Both the position numbers and the translations under genes were made by a program. From positions 725,001-789,000 of the forward strand of contig NZ_CP100647.1 of NCBI RefSeq assembly GCF_024266585.1: DNA of 64,000 nt, in the 5' to 3' direction. The notes under the pieces were generated by a model. That model saw nothing but the letters and a program-made list of their open reading frames with translations, did no database searches and was not told where the DNA came from. How positions within the stretch are numbered: position 1 is the stretch's first letter; every line of letters begins with the position of its first letter. Shown here piece after piece: positions 36,397 to 45,817 of the stretch. The DNA is from Xanthomonas sacchari (lineage in GTDB: Bacteria; Pseudomonadota; Gammaproteobacteria; Xanthomonadales; Xanthomonadaceae).

Positions 36397-37712
36397 GCGC
36401 GTGGGCGTGGCCGCCGTGCGCCAGCGCCGCGTCGGCGGCGGTGCCCGGCGCGCGTTTCTTCGCGGAGCTGCAGCGGGACCTGGCGCCGTATCCCTGGGCC
36501 TACGACGCGATGGTGATCGTGGCGTTGCTGCTGGCGGCATGGCTGGCCAACTGGGTGACCAAGCGCATCCTGCTGCGCGGGCTGCGACGGGCGCTGCGCG
36601 CCACCGTGCTCAGCGACCACGAAGTGAAGCTGAGCGTGATCCCGCGCCTGGCCAACGTGATCCCGGCGCTGGTGCTGTCGCTGGGCATCGGCGCGGTGCC
36701 GCACCTGCCGGCGGTGATGGTCAGCGTGGTGCGCAACGTCTGCGCCGCCTTCATCGTGCTGACCGTGGCATTGGCCCTGTCGCGCGTGCTGGACTTGCTC
36801 AACCACGTCTACGAGCGGCGCCCGGACGCGCACAACAAGCCGATCAAGGGCTACATGCAGCTACTCAAGATCGTGCTCGGCGTTGTCGCGGCGGTGCTGA
36901 TGGTGTCGGTGCTGGTCGACAAGTCGCCGGTGATCCTGCTCTCGGGCGTGGGCGCGATGATGGCGGTGCTGATCCTGGTGTTCCAGGACACCCTGCTGTC
37001 GCTGGTGGCCAGCGTCACCATCAGTTCCAACGACATGGTCCGCGTCGGCGACTGGATCGAGATGCCGCAGCAGAACGCCGACGGTGACGTGATCGACATC
37101 GCCCTGCACACGGTCAAGGTGCAGAACTGGGACAAGACCATCACCACCATCCCGACCAAGAAGCTGATCAGCGACTCGTTCAAGAACTGGCGCGGGATGA
37201 GCGAGGCCGGCGGCCGCCGCATCAAGCGCGCGCTGTACCTGGACCAGCACAGCGTGCGCTTCCTCGACGACGCCGAGATCGAGCAGATGCGGCACCTGAC
37301 CGTGCTGCGCGAGTACATCGACCGCAAGCGCGCCGAGATCGGCGCCTGGAACGGGGCGCTGGCCGAGCGCGGGGTGGCGCCGATCAACGGCCGCCGCATC
37401 ACCAACCTCGGCACCTTCCGCGCCTACGTCGAACACTACCTGCGCGCCAGCCCGCACGTGCGCCAGGACATGACCCTGCTGGTGCGGCAACTGGAGCCCG
37501 GCGCCAACGGCCTGCCGCTGGAGGTCTACTGCTTCGCCAACGACACCCGCTGGGCGGTGTACGAGCAGATCCAGTCGGACCTGTTCGATCACCTGCTGGC
37601 GATCCTGCCCAATTTCGACCTGCGCGTGTTCCAGGCATCCAGCGACGCGATGTTCATGGACAGCGCCCGGATCCGCCGCGCCCCGGATGCGCCGCCGCCG
37701 CGGGTGGCTTGA
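36393..37712 (+). CDS. MscS-family mechanosensitive channel (YbdG-like)
   Basis: 439 aa. Five hydrophobic segments up to about residue 200, then the MscS beta domain (MVRVGDWIEMPQQNADGDVI) and a C-terminal domain with KVQNWDKTITTIPTKKLISDSF, a sequence typical of YbdG/MscM-type channels. It opens under membrane tension to release solutes. The start is the ATG overlapping the folB stop; frames upstream of it run through folB and are rejected. Confidence 0.93.
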   Translation: MSAWAWPPCASAASAAVPGARFFAELQRDLAPYPWAYDAMVIVALLLAAWLANWVTKRILLRGLRRALRATVLSDHEVKLSVIPRLANVIPALVLSLGIGAVPHLPAVMVSVVRNVCAAFIVLTVALALSRVLDLLNHVYERRPDAHNKPIKGYMQLLKIVLGVVAAVLMVSVLVDKSPVILLSGVGAMMAVLILVFQDTLLSLVASVTISSNDMVRVGDWIEMPQQNADGDVIDIALHTVKVQNWDKTITTIPTKKLISDSFKNWRGMSEAGGRRIKRALYLDQHSVRFLDDAEIEQMRHLTVLREYIDRKRAEIGAWNGALAERGVAPINGRRITNLGTFRAYVEHYLRASPHVRQDMTLLVRQLEPGANGLPLEVYCFANDTRWAVYEQIQSDLFDHLLAILPNFDLRVFQASSDAMFMDSARIRRAPDAPPPRVA

Positions 37713-37791
37713 CGGCTGTCACGACTGCGGGCATGTTGCGGAACAACATGCCGGCGCCTCTCGCTGCCGGCCCACCGGAACCAGGGGCGCG

Positions 37792-39240
37792 ATGGACTGG
37801 AGCAAGTACCGCACGGCCACCTTCGACGAGCTGATCCAGTCCGACGGTCAGCCACGTCCGGCCGCACGCCGGGTCATCGAGTACCTGTCCAGCCTCAGCG
37901 GACGCGAATTGTCCGAACGCCAGCTCGCCGCCGACGTCGCCGCGCGGGTCATGGGCATCACCTTCACCGTCTACTCCGACGGCCGCAACGTCGACCGCAC
38001 GCTGCCCTTCGACCTGATCCCGCGGGTGATCCCGCTGCACGAATGGCAGCGCACCGAGGCCGGGCTGAAGCAGCGCATGCGCGCGCTCAACCTGTTCATC
38101 GGCGACATCTACGGCGCCCAGCGCATCGTCAAGGACAAGGTGTTCCCGGCGATGCTGCTGGAGCATTCGGTCAACTTCCGCCCGCAGTGTGTGGGCATCA
38201 CGCCGGCGCTGGGGGTGTGGGCGCACGTGTGCGGCTCGGACCTGGTGCGCGACGCCGACGGCACCCTGTACGCGCTGGAGGACAACCTGCGCATCCCCAG
38301 CGGCGTGTCGTACATGCTCGAGAACCGCATGGTCGCCAAGCGGGTGTTCCCGGAGCTGTTCGAGACCAGCGCGATCCTGCCGGTGGACGACTACCCCGCG
38401 CAGCTCTACGACACCCTGGCGGCGCTGTCGCCGCGCCCGGGCGACCAGCCGGTGATCGCGTTGTTGACCCCGGGCATCTTCAACAGCGCCTACTTCGAAC
38501 ACGCCTACCTGGCGCAGGCGATGGGCATCGAGCTGGTCGAGGGCGACGACCTGTTCGTGGCCGACGACGACTGCACCTACATGCGCACCGTGTATGGGCC
38601 GCGCCGGGTCGACGTGATCTACCGCCGGGTCGACGACCTGTTCCTGGATCCGGAAGCGTTCCGCGCCGATTCGGTGCTGGGCGTGGCCGGGCTGATCCGC
38701 AGCTGGCGCGCCGGCAAGGTGGCCCTGGCCAATGCGCCGGGCGCCGGCGTGGCCGACGACAAGGTGGTGTTCGCCTACGTGCCGAAGATGATCCGCTACT
38801 ACCTGGACGAGGAGCCGATCCTGCCCAACGTGCCCAGCTACCTGTGCCACGACGACAAGGACCGCCAGTACGTGCTCGAGCACCTGGATGAGCTGGTGGT
38901 GAAGCCGGCCAACGAGTCCGGCGGCTACGGCATGCTGATCGGCCCGCGCTCGACCACGCGCCAGCGCGAGCAGTTCCGCAAGCTGATCCTGGCCGACCCG
39001 CGCAACTACATGGCGCAGCCGACCCTGGGCCTGTCCACCGCGCCGATCGTCACCGAGGCCGGGCCGGCAGCGCGGCACCTGGACCTGCGCCCGTTCATCC
39101 TCTCCCGCGAGGACGTCTACGTGACCACCGGCGGACTGACCCGGGTGGCGATGGAGGAGGGCTCGCTGGTGGTCAATTCCTCGCAGGGCGGCGGCGCCAA
39201 GGACACCTGGGTGGTGGACCTGGACGAGGAGCCGGACTGA
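37792..39240 (+). CDS. Circularly permuted ATP-grasp family protein (DUF404/DUF407)
   Basis: 482 aa. LFIGDIYGAQRIVKDK, NLRIPSGVSYMLENR, and VVKPANESGGYGMLIGP with QPTLGLSTAPI are the CP-ATP-grasp type 2 landmarks. The family probably forms a peptide-type bond, but no product is known. The ATG at 37792 was chosen over an upstream extension. Its stop overlaps the next gene (TGATG), so the two are translated together. Confidence 0.92.
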   Translation: MDWSKYRTATFDELIQSDGQPRPAARRVIEYLSSLSGRELSERQLAADVAARVMGITFTVYSDGRNVDRTLPFDLIPRVIPLHEWQRTEAGLKQRMRALNLFIGDIYGAQRIVKDKVFPAMLLEHSVNFRPQCVGITPALGVWAHVCGSDLVRDADGTLYALEDNLRIPSGVSYMLENRMVAKRVFPELFETSAILPVDDYPAQLYDTLAALSPRPGDQPVIALLTPGIFNSAYFEHAYLAQAMGIELVEGDDLFVADDDCTYMRTVYGPRRVDVIYRRVDDLFLDPEAFRADSVLGVAGLIRSWRAGKVALANAPGAGVADDKVVFAYVPKMIRYYLDEEPILPNVPSYLCHDDKDRQYVLEHLDELVVKPANESGGYGMLIGPRSTTRQREQFRKLILADPRNYMAQPTLGLSTAPIVTEAGPAARHLDLRPFILSREDVYVTTGGLTRVAMEEGSLVVNSSQGGGAKDTWVVDLDEEPD

Positions 39241-40181
39241 TGCTCTCGCGTGTCGCCGACAACCTCTACTGGTTCAGCCGCTACGTGCGCCGCGCCGAGA
39301 CCACCGCGCGGCTGGTCGGGGTGGGCAGCCTGCTGCAGCTGGACCTGCCGCGCTCGGTGCGCTTCGCTTGGCGGCCGATGATCGACACGGTCGGCGCCGG
39401 CGAGATCTTCGCGCTGTGGTTCCCCAACGCCGGCGACGACGTCGGCGACGCCGACGTGGTGCGCTTCCTGCTGCTGGACGAGCGCAACCCGTCCTCGCTG
39501 CGCAGCTCGGTGCGCTACGCCCGCGAACTGCTGCGCAGCATCCGCGACACCCTGCCGCAGGAGATCTGGGAAGCGGTCAACGACCTGCACCTGCACATCG
39601 ACGCCAACGGCGAGCGCAGCGTCGGCCGCCGTTACCGCATGGAATTCCTGGCCCACGTCACCGACGCCTGCCTGAAGGTGTCCGGGCTGCTGACCGCCAA
39701 CGTCAGCCGCGACATCGGCTTCCAGTTCCTGCGCCTGGGCACGGCGATCGAGCAGGCCGACATGACCACGCGCATCATCGACGCCGGCGCCTCGGGCCTG
39801 ATCACCCCGCGCCAGGCCGACGACCGCGAGGCCTACCAGGCCATGCAGTGGATGAGCGTGCTGCGCGCGCAGGCCGCCTACCAGATGTACCGGCGGCATG
39901 TGCGGCAACGCGTCACCGGCGAGCAGGCGCTGCGCTTCCTGCTGCAGAACAACGATTTTCCGCGCAGCGTGCAGTTCTGCCTGGTCCGCGCCCAGCACAT
40001 CCTGCCGACCATGCCGCCGCGGCCGCCGGTGGAGCGCGCGCTGATGCGCATCAGCGGGCTGGTGCGCAACGCCGACCCGGCCTACCTGGCCGCGCACAAT
40101 CCGGCCGGGTTCATGGACGAGATCCAGACCCACCTCGGCCACCTGCACAACGCCATCGCCGAGGCCTACTTCAGCTCCTGA
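39240..40181 (+). CDS. Alpha-E domain-containing protein
   Basis: 313 aa, all-helical, beginning MLSRVADNLYWFSRYVRRAE, which is the alpha-E (PF04168) signature. It nearly always accompanies the ATP-grasp partner upstream, from which it is separated by a one-base overlap. The pair is usually followed by a transglutaminase-like gene; here the next gene is a GH3 glycosidase. Function unknown. Confidence 0.92.
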   Translation: MLSRVADNLYWFSRYVRRAETTARLVGVGSLLQLDLPRSVRFAWRPMIDTVGAGEIFALWFPNAGDDVGDADVVRFLLLDERNPSSLRSSVRYARELLRSIRDTLPQEIWEAVNDLHLHIDANGERSVGRRYRMEFLAHVTDACLKVSGLLTANVSRDIGFQFLRLGTAIEQADMTTRIIDAGASGLITPRQADDREAYQAMQWMSVLRAQAAYQMYRRHVRQRVTGEQALRFLLQNNDFPRSVQFCLVRAQHILPTMPPRPPVERALMRISGLVRNADPAYLAAHNPAGFMDEIQTHLGHLHNAIAEAYFSS

Positions 40182-40399
40182 GCCGAAGGCCGGGGCCAGG
40201 CCGGGGCCCGGCCTCCTGCCGCTGCCTGCGGCACGCCGCGCCGGGCCCATCAACGCGCCCCTCTAGGCGGCGCACGTGCGTCGGCGTATGGTCGCGCGGC
40301 GACCGCGCCGGATCCGGGCGGTAGACAGTTTTCTGAATAGGCGATTCCGACGCCGGAACTTGCCCCATCGTCTGGCCGCAGAGCTAGAATTGACGGCTA

Positions 40400-40413
40400 T
40401 GTAAACGTTTTCT
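40400..40413 (+). promoter_or_regulatory. Candidate LacI-family operator upstream of GH3 gene
   Basis: 'tgtaaacgttttct' is an imperfect palindrome centred on the CG, of the type bound by LacI/GalR repressors. It lies 12 bases before the beta-glucosidase ATG, where a bound repressor would block transcription. It differs from the TGGTAGCGCTAACA-like boxes near the xylose genes, so a different regulator is likely. Confidence 0.5.
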
Positions 40414-40424
40414 CAAAGGACCCC

Positions 40425-42602
40425 ATGGCTTCGGATCGTATCGAATCGCTCATCGCCCGCATGACCGTCGAGGAGAAGGTCGGCCAGCTCGGCGTTTTCG
40501 CCGACATGGTGCGCCCGTTCGCCCCCGACGTGAATCCGGAAGCCAACGTCCGCAATGCCGACGAGGTGCTGCAGCAGGTGCGCGCCGGCCGGGTCGGCTC
40601 GCTGTTCAACGGCGTGGGCGCCGAGCTGGGGCGGCGCATCCAGCAGGTGGCGCTGGAGGAAAGCCGGCTGGGCATCCCGGTGATCCTGGCCGCGGACGTG
40701 ATCCACGGCATGCGCACGGTGTTCCCGATCCCGCTGGGCGAGGCCGCCAGCTTCGAGCCGGAACTGGCCGAGCGCACTGCGCGCGCCACCGCGATCGAGG
40801 CCACCGCCGCCGGCATCCACTGGACCTACGCGCCGGCGGTGGACATCGCCCGCGACCAGCGCTGGGGCCGCGGCGCCGAGGGCGCCGGCGAGGACGTGGT
40901 GCTGGGCTGCGCGTTCGCCGCCGCGCGGGTGCGCGGCTTCCACGGGCCGGACCTGCGCGCCGCCGATGCGCTGCTGGCCACGCCCAAGCACTTCGCCGCC
41001 TACGGCGCGGTCACCGCGGGCATGGAGTACGCCAGCGTCGACATCGCCCCGCAGACCCTGCGCGACGTGCACCTGCCGCCGTTCCAGGCCGCCTTCGGCG
41101 CTGGCGCGCTGAGCGTGATGACCTCCTTCAACGACATCAACGGTGTGCCGGCCAGCGCCAACCACGAGCTGCTGACCGAGATCCTGCGCGGCGAGTGGAA
41201 GTTTCCCGGCGTGGTGATCTCCGACTACACCGCCGACATGGAGCTGATCGCGCACGGCTATGCCGCCGACGAGCGCGACGCGACCAAGAAGGCGTTCCTG
41301 GCCGGCATGGACATGAGCATGCAGAGCGGCTTCTACGCCGCGCACCTGCCGTCGCTGGTGGAGGACGGCGAGGTGCCGATGGCGCTGCTGGATGCGTCGG
41401 TGCGCCGCGTGCTGGAACTGAAGGAGGCGATCGGCCTGCTCGACGATCCGTACCGCTCGCTGGACCCGGCGCGCGAGGCCGACCCGTCGCACATCGCCGC
41501 GCACGATGCGCTGGCGCGCGATGCGGCGCGGCGTTCGATCGTGCTGCTGAAGAACGACGGCCCGGTGCTGCCGCTGCGCAAGCAGGGGCAGAAGATCGCG
41601 CTGATCGGCCCGTTCGTGCAGGACCGCGACAACATCGAGGGGTGCTGGACCCTGTTCGGCGACAAGAGCCGCTACGTGACCCTGGAGGCCGGCGTGCGCG
41701 CCGCGCTGGACGACGCGCAGGCGCTGACCGTGGTGCCCGGCTGTGCGCTGGAAGCGCCGCTGGACGGCGGCATCGCCGCGGCGGTGGCCGCCGCGCGCGC
41801 CGCCGACGTGGTGGTGCTGGCGCTGGGCGAGCCGCAGCGCTACAGCGGCGAGGCGCAGTCGCGCACGCAGATCGTGTTGCCGCCGGCGCAGCAGGCGCTG
41901 GCCGAGGCGGTCGCCGCCACCGGCACGCCGCTGGTGGTGCTGCTGCGCAACGGCCGCGCGCTGGCGCTGCAGGGCGCGGTGCGCGACGCCGCGGCGATCG
42001 CGGTGACCTGGTACCTGGGCACGCAGACCGGCCCGGCGGTGGCCGACGTGCTGTTCGGCGACTACAATCCGTCCGCGCGCCTGCCGGTGAGCTTCCCGCT
42101 CGACGCCGGGCAGCAGCCGTACTTCTACAACCATCCGCGCACCGGCCGCCCGGAACTGCCGACGATGAGCGAGTTCAAGGCGCGCTGGCGCGAGGTGCCG
42201 AACGCGCCGCTGTATCCGTTCGGCCATGGCCTCAGCTACACGCAGTTCGCCTACGGCGCACCGCAGCTGGACCGCACCCGGGTCGGCTGGGACGACACCC
42301 TGACCGTGACCACGCGCATCGACAACGTCGGCGCGCGCGAGGGCGAGGAAGTGGTGCAGCTGTACATCCACGACCGCGTCGCCAGCCGGGTGCGCCCGGT
42401 GCGCGAGCTGAAGGCGTTCCGCAAGGTGCGGCTGGCGGCGGGCGAGGGCATGGAGGTCAGCTTCACCCTCGACCGCCACGCGCTGGCCTTCACCGGCCGC
42501 GACGGGCAGTGTGCGGCCGAGCCGGGCATGTTCGACCTGTGGGTGTGCGCGTCGGCGGCCAGCGGCGAGCCGGTCGCCTTCGAGCTGCTGCCGCAGGGCT
42601 GA
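40425..42602 (+). CDS. bglX: Glycoside hydrolase family 3 beta-glucosidase
   Basis: 725 aa. Three domains: TIM barrel, alpha/beta sandwich and C-terminal fibronectin-III-like. The catalytic nucleophile is D267 in VVISDYTADME; KHFAAYGA is the substrate-binding Lys-His motif. There is no signal peptide, so it probably acts in the cytoplasm on imported beta-glucosides or cello-oligosaccharides. RBS 'aaagga' precedes the ATG. A LacI-type operator lies just upstream. Confidence 0.93.
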   Translation: MASDRIESLIARMTVEEKVGQLGVFADMVRPFAPDVNPEANVRNADEVLQQVRAGRVGSLFNGVGAELGRRIQQVALEESRLGIPVILAADVIHGMRTVFPIPLGEAASFEPELAERTARATAIEATAAGIHWTYAPAVDIARDQRWGRGAEGAGEDVVLGCAFAAARVRGFHGPDLRAADALLATPKHFAAYGAVTAGMEYASVDIAPQTLRDVHLPPFQAAFGAGALSVMTSFNDINGVPASANHELLTEILRGEWKFPGVVISDYTADMELIAHGYAADERDATKKAFLAGMDMSMQSGFYAAHLPSLVEDGEVPMALLDASVRRVLELKEAIGLLDDPYRSLDPAREADPSHIAAHDALARDAARRSIVLLKNDGPVLPLRKQGQKIALIGPFVQDRDNIEGCWTLFGDKSRYVTLEAGVRAALDDAQALTVVPGCALEAPLDGGIAAAVAAARAADVVVLALGEPQRYSGEAQSRTQIVLPPAQQALAEAVAATGTPLVVLLRNGRALALQGAVRDAAAIAVTWYLGTQTGPAVADVLFGDYNPSARLPVSFPLDAGQQPYFYNHPRTGRPELPTMSEFKARWREVPNAPLYPFGHGLSYTQFAYGAPQLDRTRVGWDDTLTVTTRIDNVGAREGEEVVQLYIHDRVASRVRPVRELKAFRKVRLAAGEGMEVSFTLDRHALAFTGRDGQCAAEPGMFDLWVCASAASGEPVAFELLPQG

Positions 42603-42791
42603 TCGCGGCGGTGCGGCGCCGTGCGCGGTGGCAGCGCCTGCCGCCGCCGCGGCGAGCTTCTTGAAGACGCGACGTGTCTACCGGAGCCGTCGCGGTGACG
42701 TGACCGCGGCCACGCCCTGGCCGCGGCATGCTTGTCGTGCACGTGGGGTCTGCTAGGTTCGGGCTTCGACCCCAACCGATAGGTGCACGTC

Positions 42792-43937
42792 ATGCAACGG
42801 ACTCCCCTGGGTTTGGCTTGCGCGCTGGCCATGAGCCTGGCGATCTCGGCAGCCCATGCCGCGCCCGCCGAGAAGATGGCCGAACGGCGCAGCGACTGGC
42901 CGTTTTCGGCGACGCCGGTCGCCACCTTCGACGAACCGTGGGCGATGAGTTTCCTGCCCGACGGCAGCGCCCTGATCAGCGAGAAGGGCGGCACGCTCAA
43001 GCGCATCGACCCGGTCAGCGGTCACGCCGGCACGGTCAGCGGCGTACCGACGGTGGCCTACGGCGGCCAGGGCGGCCTGGGCGACGTGCTGCCGCATCCG
43101 GGCTTCGCCAAGAACGGCTGGGTCTATTTGAGCTATGCCGAACCCGGCAGCGGCGACACCCGCGGCGCGGCGGTGATGCGCGCCAAGCTGACCCTGGACA
43201 GCAACGGCGGCGGCAGCCTGTCGCAGCAGCAGGTGATCTGGCGGCAGCAGCCCAAGGTGTCCGGCAACGGCCACTTCGGCCACCGGCTGGCGTTCGGCCC
43301 GGACGGCAAGCTGTGGATCAGCTCCAGCGAGCGGCAGAAGTTCGATCCGGCGCAGGACATGAGCGGCAACCTGGGCAAGATCGTGCGCCTCAACGACGAC
43401 GGCAGCGTGCCGGCCGACAACCCGTTCGCCAACCGCGGCGGCGTCGCGGCGCAGGTCTGGTCGCTCGGCCACCGTAACGTGCTCGGCCTGGCCTTCGACG
43501 CCAACGGTCGGCTGTGGGAGCACGAGATGGGCCCGGCCGGCGGCGACGAACTCAACCTGATCCAGCGCGGCGCCAACTACGGTTATCCGATCGTGTCCAA
43601 CGGCGACCATTACGACGGCCGCCCGATCCCCGACCACAGCACGCGCCCGGAATTCGCCGCGCCGAAGGTGAGCTGGACGCCGGTGATCTCGCCGGCCGGC
43701 TTCGTCATCTACAACGGCAGCCGCTTCCCGCAATGGCGCGGCAACGGTTTTATCGGCGGGCTGTCTTCGCAGTCGCTGGTGCGGATCGAGTTCAACGGCG
43801 AGACCGCACGCGAGGCGGCGCGTTACGACATGGGCAAGCGCATCCGCGAAGTGGAGCAGGGACCAGACGGCGCGCTGTGGCTGCTGGAAGACGGCGCCGG
43901 TGGGCGCTTGCTGAAGTTGCAGCCGCTGGAAAGCTGA
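42792..43937 (+). CDS. PQQ-dependent aldose sugar dehydrogenase (YliI/Asd-like)
   Basis: 381 aa with a signal peptide ([17 protein letters not shown]), hence periplasmic. Six-bladed beta-propeller of the glucose/sorbosone dehydrogenase family: [16 protein letters not shown], the catalytic His in [14 protein letters not shown], and [15 protein letters not shown]. Members oxidise aldoses with PQQ as cofactor. The ATG at 42792 has 'aggtg' 8 bases upstream. A GC hairpin follows the stop. Confidence 0.9.
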   Translation: MQRTPLGLACALAMSLAISAAHAAPAEKMAERRSDWPFSATPVATFDEPWAMSFLPDGSALISEKGGTLKRIDPVSGHAGTVSGVPTVAYGGQGGLGDVLPHPGFAKNGWVYLSYAEPGSGDTRGAAVMRAKLTLDSNGGGSLSQQQVIWRQQPKVSGNGHFGHRLAFGPDGKLWISSSERQKFDPAQDMSGNLGKIVRLNDDGSVPADNPFANRGGVAAQVWSLGHRNVLGLAFDANGRLWEHEMGPAGGDELNLIQRGANYGYPIVSNGDHYDGRPIPDHSTRPEFAAPKVSWTPVISPAGFVIYNGSRFPQWRGNGFIGGLSSQSLVRIEFNGETAREAARYDMGKRIREVEQGPDGALWLLEDGAGGRLLKLQPLES

Positions 43938-43944
43938 GGGAAGC

Positions 43945-43978
43945 GCCCGGCAGTGGCCGTTCCGCCGCTGCCGGGCGA
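43945..43978 (+). terminator. Hairpin after sugar dehydrogenase gene
   Basis: 10-bp stem (cgcccggcag / ctgccgggcg) with a 14-nt loop, starting 8 bases after the stop codon. No T tract, so a Rho-independent terminator is only a possibility. Confidence 0.45.
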
Positions 43979-44183
43979 GCGGCATGCTGGTGTACGCGGT
44001 CGTCGGTGCCGTGGCTTTATTCCGCGCGGCTGGACGTGGGTGATCCCACCGCGATGCACCGCGAGTGATCCACCTCGCGTCGTCGATGACGCGGCGACGG
44101 CCATCCACGATTGGCGGTCGTGCTGAAAGCAAGACGGACTTCCCGGCCGCAAGACCGCATGCTTTTCTCGTAGGAGTCAACTG

Positions 44184-45107
44184 TCATGCCCCAGCGATAA
44201 CCGGAGGAGCGTACGGGGCCTGATCGCGCGCGATGGCATTGAGCCAGCGCAGGAACTTGTGCATGCAGGCGACGATGGCGACCTTGGCCGGCTTGCCGGC
44301 CGCGCGCAAGCGCGCGTAGGTGTTGGCCAAGGGGGATTTGGCGCGGATGCTGGCCCAGGTGGCCATGTACAGCACGCCTCGCACGTCGGCACGGCCGCCT
44401 TTGATGCGACGTTGGCCTTTCCAGCAGCCGCTGTCGTGATTGAACGGGGCCAGCCCGACCAGGGCGGCGAGCTTGCGTGGCGGCAGCGTGCCCAGCTCTG
44501 GCAACCGCGCGGCCAGCACTGCGCGCAGGATCGTGCCGAGCCCAGGTACCTTGGGCAAGCTCAAGCAGGTCTTGCCCTGCTGCTCGATCTCCTGCGTCAA
44601 TGTCTGGATCTGCTGGTTCAGCAGGGCGATCACCTCTCGGCAGCGGTGTTGCACCTTGGCGCTGGTGATGTGTTCCAGGCGCCGCCGATGGGCATCGCGC
44701 TGGCCCACCAGGGTGGCACGCAGGTCCAACAGTTCGCGAAGAGACTGCTGGTGCTCGGGCACCACGGTCGTGGGCGTGGTCGGGATGTGCTGGGCGGCGA
44801 TGGCCAGCAGGCGCGCGTCCAGGGCGTCGGTCTTGGCCTGCAGGCCCAAGGCTTGGGCTAGCTTGCGCGGACGATCGGCGGCCATCCGTACTGCCGGCAG
44901 GGCCGCCTCTCGGAGCACCCGCAGCACGGCATGTTCGTAGCCGCCACTGGCTTCCAGCAAGATCCGCTCGCAGCCCAGCTCCACCAGGCGTTGGGCCAGC
45001 ACACGCTGCCCCTGTGGCGTATTGGGTTGGGTCCAGGCCTGCTCGTCCGGCAGGACATGAATGACCAGTTCGGCCTTGGATACATCGATCCCGACATAGC
45101 GCCGCAT
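44184..45107 (-). CDS. IS110 family transposase (DEDD recombinase)
   Basis: 307 aa from the ATG at 45107, which has 'ggagaa' upstream; the frame continues to 45260 but the family starts at MRRYVGIDVSK. DEDD residues: D8, E52, D94 and D97 (KTDALDA). The C-terminal transposase_20 domain has VPGLGTILRAVLAA, HDSGCWKGQRR (with the catalytic Ser) and GGRADVRGVLYMATW. The gene appears intact. It inserts copies of its element by recombination guided, in related elements, by a bridge RNA. Confidence 0.95.
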   Translation of the reverse strand: MRRYVGIDVSKAELVIHVLPDEQAWTQPNTPQGQRVLAQRLVELGCERILLEASGGYEHAVLRVLREAALPAVRMAADRPRKLAQALGLQAKTDALDARLLAIAAQHIPTTPTTVVPEHQQSLRELLDLRATLVGQRDAHRRRLEHITSAKVQHRCREVIALLNQQIQTLTQEIEQQGKTCLSLPKVPGLGTILRAVLAARLPELGTLPPRKLAALVGLAPFNHDSGCWKGQRRIKGGRADVRGVLYMATWASIRAKSPLANTYARLRAAGKPAKVAIVACMHKFLRWLNAIARDQAPYAPPVIAGA

Positions 45108-45305
45108 AGACGTTCTCCGCAGTAGACTCAGGAACGAGAGCACTCCTGCCGATGCCCATGCTTGTGGAGTTCGAGCTCGCGACTCGGGCAACTGTTCGGG
45201 CTGATGAGGCAGGAGATACGGGGTGCGGCGGCGCTGACTCCTACTCGTGCTTGCTGGCACTGCGGCTAAACGGCCTGCCGCACTCCGCTCTCACCTACAA
45301 CGATA
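45108..45305 (-). ncRNA. Possible bridge RNA region of the IS110 element
   Basis: About 200 non-coding bases immediately upstream of the transposase start, the place where IS621-type elements encode a bridge RNA with target- and donor-binding loops. It can fold: 8-bp pairing ctcctgcc (45143-45150) with ggcaggag (45208-45215), plus an actcc/ggagt hairpin near 45142-45171. No loop sequence was matched to a target, so this is a positional inference. Confidence 0.3.
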
Positions 45306-45321
45306 GACCCTCATTTGACAC

Positions 45322-45340
45322 AAGCGGCTTCAGCCGCGAC
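45322..45340 (+). repeat. REP-like unit, partial
   Basis: 'aagcggcttcagccgcgac' lacks the 5' gtagg but keeps the hairpin core. First of at least five units in the 600 bases after the IS110 element. Confidence 0.75.
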
Positions 45341-45434
45341 AGGTGTTCCCGGGAATGCCCCTCATCGCCGATGGTCCGAGTCCATCCGGCGCCGTGGCCG
45401 CACCCAAGCGGACGAAGATGCACGCAGGCGCGTT

Positions 45435-45460
45435 GTGGGAGGGACTTCAGTCCCGACGCC
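45435..45460 (+). repeat. Second-type palindromic repeat (GGGAGGGACTTCAGTCCCGAC)
   Basis: 'gtgggagggacttcagtccc' followed by gacgcc has a self-complementary core gggact/agtccc. It resembles the main unit in layout (purine-rich start, hairpin with TTCA loop, GAC end) but with a different stem, so it is a related sub-family. Confidence 0.75.
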
Positions 45461-45587
45461 ATGTGACATGGCAATCCTTTTCTCTTCGTTCGTCGCAACT
45501 GAAGAGCACCTCGAATAACCTGCTTCCGCGATAATCAAACTGCATGCAGTTTGCCCTGTTACCGCCACGGGCTTACCGAGAACGCCC

Positions 45588-45660
45588 GGTCGCGGCTGAG
45601 GCCGCTCCTATGGGACGCGTCCTGGCGTTTTTCGAGGTGCCCTGAAGTCGCTCCTACGCC
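45588..45660 (-). repeat. Two further REP-like units in reverse orientation
   Basis: 'ggtcgcggctgaggccgctc' plus ctat at 45588-45610, and a truncated unit 'ctgaagtcgctcctacgcc' at 45642-45660. They lie between the second-type repeat and the inverted pair at 45818. Confidence 0.7.
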
Positions 45661-45817
45661 ATTTCGATACGCCATTTCGAGATAGCCGCGAGTGCGTGTC
45701 GGATGGCGGTGAACCCGTCGTTTCAGGGCCGCGTCGTTCGCGCGGTCGACGCGCTTACGACATGCGCTGCTACTTGAGCCGAGGCCGCAACGCTGCTGCC
45801 GCGTTGCCCGCAGCGCT

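Larger units (their letters stand above)
44160..45305 (-). mobile_element. IS110-family insertion sequence (ends approximate)
   Basis: Consists of one transposase gene plus flanking non-coding DNA. IS110 elements have no long terminal inverted repeats, so the ends cannot be set from one copy; the limits given are estimates. Region upstream of the transposase is about 200 bases, as in IS110-group elements that carry a bridge RNA. Confidence 0.6.

Noticed and set aside
44017-45159. 380-codon frame and others in the IS110 region
   Set aside because: They overlap the transposase in other frames. The transposase has all DEDD residues and a correct ribosome site.
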